Part shown: piece after piece, positions 63,974-64,000 of the stretch
Layout of the letters: each line of letters begins with the position of its first letter
How positions within the stretch are numbered: the first letter of the stretch is position 1
NCBI GenBank assembly: GCA_024277285.1
Contig: JAJRVM010000163.1
Location: 12,697 to 76,696 of the forward strand
Length of the DNA: 64,000 nucleotides
Direction of reading: 5' to 3'
Source of the DNA: Planctomycetota bacterium
GTDB lineage: Bacteria > Planctomycetota > Planctomycetia > Pirellulales > Pirellulaceae
Position numbers and translations under genes: made by a program
The notes under the pieces: generated by a model
Database searches by the model: none
Told to the model about the DNA's origin: nothing
Seen by the model: only the letters and a program-made list of their open reading frames with translations

Positions 63974-64000
63974 CTGGTGAGAATCAACAACGGCTCGGTA

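Overview
The window looks like a chromosomal segment of a planctomycete (Planctomycetota, probably Pirellulales or a close relative). Four kinds of evidence support this. There is a paired DUF1592-type cytochrome protein and a DUF1552 Tat protein, and a Tat-exported Gfo/Idh/MocA oxidoreductase. DUF1570 and DUF2617 proteins are present. A tetrahydromethanopterin C1-transfer gene (ftr) sits among ordinary bacterial housekeeping genes. Genes are mostly monocistronic, with long spacers and many lipoproteins or exported proteins. No database search was possible; family names come from reading motifs and translations.

Layout. 0-5 kb: the 5' part of a CorA-type transporter gene (running off the left edge), a lipoprotein alpha/beta hydrolase and an exported hypothetical protein. 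5-6 kb: tandem repeats. 6-20 kb: isoaspartyl methyltransferase, HNH nuclease, iron-type binding lipoprotein, DUF1570 metallopeptidase-like protein, glyA, response regulator, TPR protein, DUF2752, alpha/beta hydrolase, DUF2617 and CPBP protease. 20-30.6 kb: transketolase, a nitrilase remnant, and gltD-gltB preceded by a LysR regulator on the same strand (glutamate synthase locus). 30.6-33.8 kb: a scarred islet with short dispersed repeats, a CHC2 zinc-finger remnant, a CxxCH exported protein and a PHP phosphoesterase gene cut by a transposase-like fragment. 33.9-53.4 kb: M16 peptidase, ArsR regulator, glycerophosphodiesterase, a Cys-rich small protein, a large BNR/PDZ protein, a rhaA-permease-small membrane protein cluster, PII (glnB), a 929-residue coiled coil, ftr and DUF2007. 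53.5-55.2 kb: a restriction-modification pair whose XhoI/PaeR7I-type nuclease is frameshifted. 55.4-61 kb: the Gfo/Idh/MocA, DUF1592 and DUF1552 genes. 61-62.6 kb: repeats and an Rpn-type nuclease gene with an in-frame stop.

The right end (about 62.9-64 kb) is the most unusual part. It is a dense one-strand array of at least ten or eleven tRNA or tRNA-like genes of different isotypes (Phe, Glu, Pro, Ile, Lys, one undetermined, Asn, Gln, Ser, Val, Leu-like). Spacers are short and no 3' CCA is encoded. Several members are sound cloverleaves. Others have damaged acceptor or T stems, an extra arm on a Pro tRNA, or an extended anticodon hairpin. A 27-codon ORF with a strong Shine-Dalgarno overlaps the Lys member. 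The array continues past the window edge and looks like a mobile or phage-type tRNA array rather than a housekeeping tRNA operon.

Functional links: gltBD, PII and the LysR gene point to nitrogen control. rhaA with a permease points to rhamnose-type sugar use. The exported Tat and CxxCH proteins are typical of planctomycete polysaccharide and redox functions. Several loci carry fresh-looking inactivation (one-base frameshift, single nonsense codon, short-repeat expansion).
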